Shown here piece by piece: positions 19,683 through 27,975 of a stretch of 30,972 bases of DNA (positions are counted from its first letter, which is position 1; each line of letters begins with the position of its first letter). Source of the stretch: Chara braunii (Eukaryota; Streptophyta; Charophyceae; Charales; Characeae); NCBI GenBank assembly GCA_003427395.1, contig BFEA01000004.1, forward strand, positions 2,195,166-2,226,137, given 5' to 3'. The notes below the pieces were generated by a model that saw only the letters and a program-made list of their open reading frames with translations, was not told where the DNA came from and did no database searches. The position numbers were made by a program, and so were the translations under genes.

Positions 19683-22600
19683 TCCGTCCGTCTGGCCAAA
19701 GGACCCCTGAACAAACATTGATTACTCCATTCTTATGGAGGATTGACTGCTAGCTTGCCTTCCTTCTAGAAGTCCTCTCAGCTATGGCATCGGCTCAACT
19801 TGTAAATCAAGACCTTCTAAAAGGAAGGGCGGACAGTTCCAACATCGTCGTCCACTCCTGTCGATCCAGAGTCCAGACCCATGAAGTGGCATGAACTCTC
19901 CTGTCTTCTTGTCACGTTCGCTGCTGAGCCTACATGGACCAGGAACGCGGGTGGTCCAGTGCTTGTATTGTAGTATTCTCAGCCAATCTAATCTCAGGAC
20001 CTTTCTTCCATGCTACATAACACAACATCAAGGGTAGTTGTGCATGAGAGAGACATACACACCACAAGCAAACCACCAGACGGACTAAACGGCAAATGCG
20101 TATAACACAGACTCTGGAACAAAGACTTAGATGACAGGAGGTACATACCTCTCCGCCTTCCCCTGAGTTAGACTTTCCGCCAATTCGATTCATGGCAATT
20201 GCGATTGCTTCATGGGTTTCCCGGGAGATAGCGCCCAGAGACATTCCTCCTGTGCAAAACCTTTCCACAATGGAAACTGATGGCTCAACCATGTCAAGTG
20301 GAATTGGTTCGCGATCACTTTTCAACTCCAGCATATCACGGAGCACCTGCAACAGAAAAAATAAAACAACACAGCCCCAATTCCCCCGAACCAAACTCCA
20401 AATACACCCAACGCCAAATCCAGGGATTAGTTGCAGACCACCACCTACTCCAAGTCGCCTGGTAAGCCACAAAACGGCAAACCCCACATTTTCCAACAGT
20501 AGCCTTTACTATGGGGGCGAACAGCAGTTATATAGTGCATGGCTTATTTTTCTGAAACACAGTTTTTGTTCTTCTGAAAGACGTGGTATACTAGTGTGCC
20601 TATGAAAGCCAGCATGTAGTCTACTAACAGCAAGAGACAGAGAAGAAACAATCAACGAAGAGAACCACCGGTTACTACTAGTCAGAAAAAGCACAATATG
20701 GGTGATATGGAGATCTAGATTCGGGGGAACTCTAGGAAAAAAGAAAATAACAGAAAGAAAAATCATGGGACGAGGCAAGAGAATTGATAGAAGCAGAAAT
20801 CAGGGTAGAATGGAAGTGGGCTCTGAATAGGATGGACAAGGAACTGGCCAACTTAGGCAGGGATGGTACATCCTTCCTGTTGGAAGTAATCAATGCCGTC
20901 CTTCGGACCTCCACAGCAGAAGGGGGAGGAGCGTGAGCGTGTTCTCAATGTATTTCCTTTGACTTGCAGGTGGAATAGGAACCGGACTGATGCCCCCCAG
21001 AATGGACAAGGAGCCGGAACCATAAGGTTCTGTTTAAAAAAAAAACAAAAAAAAAGGATGGACAAAGAACTAGAAAACAATCCAGGAGGAGTTCGGAGAA
21101 AGATGGTTGAAAAACGGATTAATTGCCCGAACCACGGACAGATCAATACACTCTGCGGATTGGTGTAAGCAGAACACCAGCGACCAGAGAGTAGTGGACG
21201 GGCAAAGCATTCCCATGGACCTAGAGAGGACTAGTGAACATTTTAGCTAATAAAGAGCAGAGAGGGATACAACTACACATGGATTCATGTACAGGTGAGT
21301 ATAGTTGTGAAGAAGGACAATACCCAACAAACCTAACAGAAAACTACAGACCTTAGACCGTCCCAAGACACCAGACCCAAAGATTAGATCCGTTAGTAGG
21401 CCCTAGACAGAGGTTTACAGATGGATAGGCTCTTCTTCTAGGAAACAGTGAATAACTCTAATCAAATCAGGGACAGACCAAGGAGCTAGCAGCAACCACA
21501 TCAGAAAAGAGTTTGATAAGGCCCTAGTAATGTTAAACATAAAGAGCCAGCCTAAAAGATTCTAGCAATCAAGAAAACTAGACAGGCAAAGAGTGGAGAA
21601 AAATCAAAGTGGAAGAGATAAAACGGTTAAAACATAAGTATTAAAGTAAAGGGAAGTCAGTCTAGCAGCAAGGAGCAGAAACAAAGTAGATCAGAGCTAA
21701 CTTAGGAAGGGGTAAGGAATGGTACATCCTTCCTTCCGGAACTTCCGGAAGTAATCAATGCTGTCCCTTGGGCCTCAACACCGTAAGGGGGAGGAGCGTG
21801 GGTGAGTGCGCTTTTGTAATACTTCGGACTTGCGGTGGAATAGGAACCGGACTGATGTTCCCCAGAATGGATAAGGAGCCAGAACCGCAGGGTTCTGATT
21901 TGAAAAAAGAAAAAAGAAAAAAGAAGAGAAAAAAAGCCATTTGCAATTTTGGCATTTCGGCATTTTGCACCGAAAGAATGGAATTTGACGAGTGTCATCA
22001 TGTCATTTGAATTCACCAGCACAACACTTCCATATTTTCCGGGAAAAAAAACAAAAAAAAAACAGAGAATTCTAGACTCTAGAGAGAGCACGCCTTTAAA
22101 ATAACAAATTTGTAGACCCTTAATACAGGTGGGGGGGTGGGAGGCAATGAGAACTAGCTACCCCAGACGAAAACAACTTTTTAGTAGTCTTAACCTTCCA
22201 CCGACAGGCACAAAATCCCAGACACCTGTTCATGCCCCGCTTTCCGTCATGGGTGGATTCAAACTTTTTAGGCTGAGCACAGATTGTACCAGATGCATTC
22301 TTTCTTCACTTCTGTTGTGTATTTTATTTTATTCCATCTTCCGACCACTCCTCGTCTCGGCCCGTCAAGATTTCTCTGCACTTGGGGTGCGGTTTGCCTG
22401 GCATGATTCTGGCAGCCTAGCACACAAATTCCCGCTCAGGATTGGTAGAGATTTGTGTGGCAGGCTACGCGAACCATGTAGCCTGGGCAAGAAAGGGCCA
22501 GGGCCATACCCCAGGTGCAGAGAACACAGAACAGGTCAAGATCAGCACAAATCAACAAGGGAACAACAAAAAGAAGGGGCACAAATCAGCAAGGGAACAA

Positions 22601-23083
22601 GAAAAAGAAGGGCAACTGGTTAAATCTCTACTCATCTTGAACAGTTAGATGAACTTAGAAAGTCTTATATCTAATGAACTTTGTCTGCTCCGTTCTTTTT
22701 CATTCATTAGCAAGTTTTCTGTTGTAGTCAACTACTCACTCACATGCACGGGGCAATTGGCAAGATACTCTTGATAGTAAGCATACGCCTCAGCATTCTT
22801 CTCTCGAATTGCCTTGTGCAGCAATTTCGCCATCTCTGGATTGTTCCCATGGTGCTCACCTGCACCACCAGTCAATAATTCAATTGCCACACAGTTCATA
22901 ACCAGAATCAGCTCAGCAGTGCCTAAGTTAGTCCAGTGTTTCTCATCCTTCGTGAACCTGGTCATATTATGTGGCGGGAAGGGTTGCATTATGCGGACTA
23001 AGTGGTACTATGCGAGCTGGGTGGTATTTTGTGGGTTGGGTGATCATTAAGCAGGCTGGGTGGCACTATGTGGGGCGGGTTGT

Positions 23084-23140
<57 letters not shown>

Positions 23141-26100
23141 ACTACATGGGATGGGTCATAGTGAGCAGACTGGATGTTGCTATGTGGGCTGGCCACTAAT
23201 GTGCAGAGTAGGTGGGAAATGCTCCGTAGGCTGGGTGGTACAAACGACCAGACCAAAAAGAAATAGAAAAAGAAGAAAAGAAAAAAAAAAGAACACCGGA
23301 GGAAGCCCAAGCCCATGTGGCTGAACCGTTGATAGACAAACCTCAGCTCAGCTCAAATCCTACGAAGAGAAGTAAAAACCAGTCTGAGATCTTTTCTTTT
23401 CTCTTTTGGGATGAGCGCCACATGGATTTGAGTACTACATGGGATGGGTCATAGCGAGCGGACTGGATGTTGCTATGTGGGCTGGCCAGTAATGTGCAGA
23501 GTAGGTGGGCAATGCTCCGCAGGCTGGGTGGTACAAACGACCAGGCCAAAAAGAAGAAAAAAAAAAAGAACACAGGAGGAAGGCCAAGCCCATGTGGCTG
23601 AACCGCACACCCGTCAACTGTTGATAGACAGACCTCAGCTCAGCTCGAATCCTATGAAGAGAAGTAAAAACCAGTCTGAGATCTTTTCTTTTCTCTTTTG
23701 GGGTGAGCGCCACATGGATTTGAGCTTGTGACATGTATGCTAACAGTCAGGTGTCTTCTCTCCATCCAAACTGGCCTACGATGTACTTGTATCCGAATGT
23801 CTTGCAAACACGAGGAACAAAAGCAGCCCGACATAACCCACCAGCAGAAAAAGACAAAACGAAACAACGCAGCAGAACCCGGCCGCTCAAGCTTTGAAGA
23901 AATCGTCGAAGCCAAAAACGTAAACTGCGGCCGACTGCACCTACACCTACACCGATTACTTGACCCTCCCGTCCTCAACTCTCACGCGAGGCCCAGGTTA
24001 ATCTTTAATAAGATAGAGAAAAGGAAAGAACCAAAAAGAAACACAAGGGTTCTGAACTTCTCACACATGGCCCTGGTCACTCAATAATACACACATTCAA
24101 GTTCATAAGTGAACTGTTCCATTATTCGAATCCTGTTCAGAGCAACAACATTAATGGCTGCTCCCTTTGGGGAAAAAAAAGGGAAAGAAAAAAGACAGTC
24201 GCAGCCTCGCACAGCAAATGAACCTCAAGAAATGAAGTCAAGTTTAGGTTGGCGGATCTCGACAGAATCTCAGTAAGTTGAGAAATTTAGGGAAGGATTG
24301 TGTGAGGGAGGATTGCACACAGAAAAAGCATCAAGGACCTGTTGAGATGAAGAACATAGTTGCTGCTGCATGGGGTGCAACAACGTCCCCACAGAGTAGC
24401 ACATTGCGAGCAACAGCGTCACCACATACTTCACTGTACTGTGAGGGATTGGAGCCTGATTTCTCGATTTTCAAGGAAGAACTCTGCAAGGGAGACTCGA
24501 CAAAGTTGGAACGAACAGAAAAATAATATATTGAGGACCTGTCCAGATAAAAAAGAAAAAGAAATTGGGCTAACATCCCACCCATCCCGTTTTAGCAAAC
24601 CAGAAGAAAATCATTCAGAAGGGCCTGTTTTGTAACTTAAAAAAAAAAACAAAAGGAATTCAGAATGTCAGAAAACTGTATGGTATATAGTATATACTAT
24701 ACGGCGTATACGCGGATGCATAATAGCATATGTTGCCTTGGTTTGAATCTTTGATTCTTTTGAAACTTTTGATCATAAGGAAGATCTCAAAAGGGCCTGT
24801 TTCGTAACGTAAAAAAAAACAAAAAGGAATTCAGAATGTCAGAAAACTGTGTAATATATACTATACGCAGATGCATAATAGCATACGCTGCCTCAAGGGT
24901 TTTGATTCTTTTGATTCTTTTGATTTTTTTGAAACTTTTGATCATAAGGAAGATCTCACAGTTGTCCTTCGGAACATCCGATAAATTAGATCAATACAGA
25001 GAAGATTAGCATGGTCCCTGTGCAAAGGCACGGAAAAAAAAAAAAAAAAAGATCTCACAGTTCTGCAGACCAAGTTAAAATGTGCCCCTGGACCAACACC
25101 CAACACAGATCTTCTATATGACTTAAAAATTGACTTCGGAAAAGAACAGAGGAAAAATCCCACTTTTTTTGGGCCAGAGTTTCCAGCGTCAACACACACA
25201 CAGGAGAAGGTTTTGAGCAGGGAGTCGGTCCGTACCTCCAGGACGGAACTGGATGAAGCCAAAGTTATCCAGCTTCTTGACGCCCTCTGGAGAAAGACCT
25301 TTCGACCAGAAGGACACCGTTTCTCTCGCCAACTGTAGAGCACAACGGAAATTGATTTCGCAGTCCAGTCAGTTATGTTATCAAGCCCTTTTCCGCTAAC
25401 GAGGAGGCCCTCATTTTCAGGAGTTTCATTAATTCTTCGACTTCTGCCCCCGCTGGGCAAAAGCAGCAAAGAGATGGAGACTTGCCGAGGCTGGGCAAAG
25501 TCCAGATACAACACCACAACAAAATATCCTCTAGAGGACTGATTACACGTAACCAGAAGGAAGACATGAGAAGAAAAAGGAAAATGTGGGGAGCAGCCCC
25601 AGAAAGAACACAGGCGAAAGAAAAGGAAAATGGTGGCAGCTGCCCCAGGAGAGTCTCATGAACCCACCCTTCCTGACATGGTAATGCTGAATTCATCCTC
25701 GCTTCAGCAAATCATCCGTCACTGGTGCACTGTTTACAACTATCCCTGGAGCTCAGTTTTCAAAAGGCGCTAGCGAGTTACTCTACCAGCAGACTGTCCG
25801 TTCCATGCAACTGTCTTCACCCGAATAGAACGCCCGATCATTATAGCAGTCTCTGGACTCGAAATTTGCACCAGATACGGCTATATAATGACCAGGTGAC
25901 GGGCGTTCTATTCGGGTGAAGATGGTAGTCGTCTGAGCTCAACCATTGGAATAACTGTTCATTCCACACAAACACACTTTCTACTAAGTTTCTAGTCTAA
26001 AGTTCAACCACAAGGAATTGATGTGTGACCTTCTGCCTTGCGTTTGTGGGCAGGTGGTAGCCTGGTCCAAACATAAAACCAGCACAACCTTGGCGGACAT

Positions 26101-26719
26101 GCTGGGTTGCTGGCTAAGCACGACATTGCAAGTTTTGAAATCGCCAATTCACACTTTCCATTGTCAGCACTGCATACCAGAGGAGAGCAAAGAGAGGCCA
26201 AAAAACAGCAGACCATTACGAAAAGAGCAACAATGAAACACCAAGACAAAGAACAGTTTCATTTTCCCGCAGTCCCAAACTTTAACGGACTGCATGGAAG
26301 TCGCATAGAAAACTGCCAATTCACATTTTCTGTTATCACCAAATGCCCACCATACACCAGACACCAGAGGAGAGGAGAGAAGAGAAAGGCCAAAACAGCC
26401 GAAAAAACTAGTGGACCGTGACAAAATGATCAGCAATGCAGGAGAGAGAGAAACACCATGACAAAAGAACAGGTTAATCTGCCAGCAGGCACCATACCTC
26501 ATCCATGGTAAGCCCTCCAATTCTTGAAACAGTGCCCCTGAAGGCCGTATCTACAACCTCCTTTCCGAGACCATAAATTTCAAAAATCTGTGCACCCCAA
26601 TAGCTGCGAGAGTGAAACATACAACATTAGGGTTTCCATAATTTGAGGAACTTTATCACCTTTTTTTTTGGTTGGAACATTATCACCTTGCAGTTGACAG
26701 ATTCATATTCCTAATATTC

Positions 26720-26750
<31 letters not shown>

Positions 26751-27888
26751 ACGCTGGGAAAGGAGAGCATCAAGATAGATACCACCTGGGACTACACCTC
26801 GAACTTCCCCCACTCTCATCAAGATACACCTGGGACTTTCCCACTTGTGCCTTCTGTTTCTACTATCTACATGATGTAGGTGGTGGTCGGAAAGCCCATC
26901 CAGATGGAGATTACACAGGCGAATCTCACGCAAAAGAGAAGGTACAAGTGCACCTGAGTACTTTTTCCCACAAATAGAAACACACATTCCTCTTTCTTAC
27001 ATGGCTTATGTTGGCTTTGTTTTCTACACACCTGTCTGCTAGCAGTCCAAAACAACGATCTTCCTCTATTTCCACTATTTACACTTTTATTTTTCCCTCG
27101 TTCTTTCTCCGGTTGTGCTTGTGGCTCCGCTTCATCCGCTTCAGAGGCACAAGATAGGATAGACAGAGGCAAACATAGTTACAGGTAGGGCAAGGGAATA
27201 AAAAGAAACTGAAAAGCTTTGAAAGGGGTTGCGGAACTCCCACTTGTACCAGGGAGCGGCATGCATGCAAAGTGGATTCATTATTATACTCGTCTATTTG
27301 GACATAGCCTATCTGGGCTACCAGGGTCGCCTTGGCCCGGCTGCCTGGCTGGAAAGCTGAGCCCAGGCAGCCGGGACCAACCTGCAGCGATCACCCGGCC
27401 AATCCAAGAAAGCAGAGGTTTGTTTTTCCAAAACCTAAAAGGCATTTCTGTGCCCACCAAGATGTACTGAAGTCTCGTTATATCTTTGAATTTGGTGGTC
27501 TCAACTTTGGGGATCTGGAGGGGTTAATAGTACTTAATACTCTTTATAGGGGTTTGAACTTCGAAGGGCTCTCGTTATATCTTTGAATTTGGTGGTCTCA
27601 ACTTTGGGGGTCTGGAGGGGTTTATAGGGGTTTGAACTTCGAAGGGCTTGCACAGGTTTCAAATACTGTAGGAGCTGAGGAGTCTGCCACTATTTTTGTT
27701 TTCTAATTCTATTTTCAATACTTTATTTTTTCAGACTCAATAAGGAATTTCGAAGTGACCCTCAGCCAAAGGAATTGTTTGATTCGCAGCTCTGCACAGT
27801 TTTTCCTTTCCCTTTCTCTATTTTGGGTAGGGGCTGCTGGGACCTGCACCACACATGCAGGACAAGAGAAGGTCACAAGGTAAATTGC

Positions 27889-27975
<87 letters not shown>

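Larger units (their letters stand above)
19009..20148 (-). other. Fd-GOGAT intron 5
   Basis: Phase-0 intron holding a duplicated segment (19251-19410 and 19966-20148), a GTT-rich tract (19440-19535), an inverted SINE-like copy (19540-19622) and a (CA)n run (19621-19679). Confidence 0.85.
20347..22743 (-). other. Fd-GOGAT intron 4
   Basis: Phase-0 intron of 2.4 kb. It holds two SINE-like copies (20848-21054, 21703-21936) and a coding-like relic (20766-20847 plus 21055-21360). A short repeat at 22537-22608 duplicates GCACAAATCA(A/G)CAAGGGAAC. Bases 21361-21702 and 21960-22530 show nothing clear. Confidence 0.8.
22860..25235 (-). other. Fd-GOGAT intron 3
   Basis: Phase-1 intron of 2.4 kb. It holds a degenerate GGGTGGTACTATGTG-type minisatellite (22975-23088), G48 (23089-23136), a 293-bp tandem duplication (23138-23725), a 172-bp tandem duplication (24619-24959) and a U6 retropseudogene (24964-25050). 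Bases 23726-24618 show nothing recognisable. Confidence 0.85.
25333..26497 (-). other. Fd-GOGAT intron 2
   Basis: Phase-0 intron of 1.2 kb with a well-preserved MITE (25808-25929) and a diverged local duplication (26139-26270 / 26307-26476). An imperfect AAGGAAAATG-containing pair sits near 25577-25660. Confidence 0.85.

Noticed and set aside
22971-23324. ORF with a polyglycine run
   Set aside because: The run is the translation of the poly(G) tract. Flanks are minisatellite and tandem repeat.
27334-27383. Hairpin as a transcription terminator
   Set aside because: It is inside an intron of a nuclear gene and lacks a U-tract. No basis for a terminator role.
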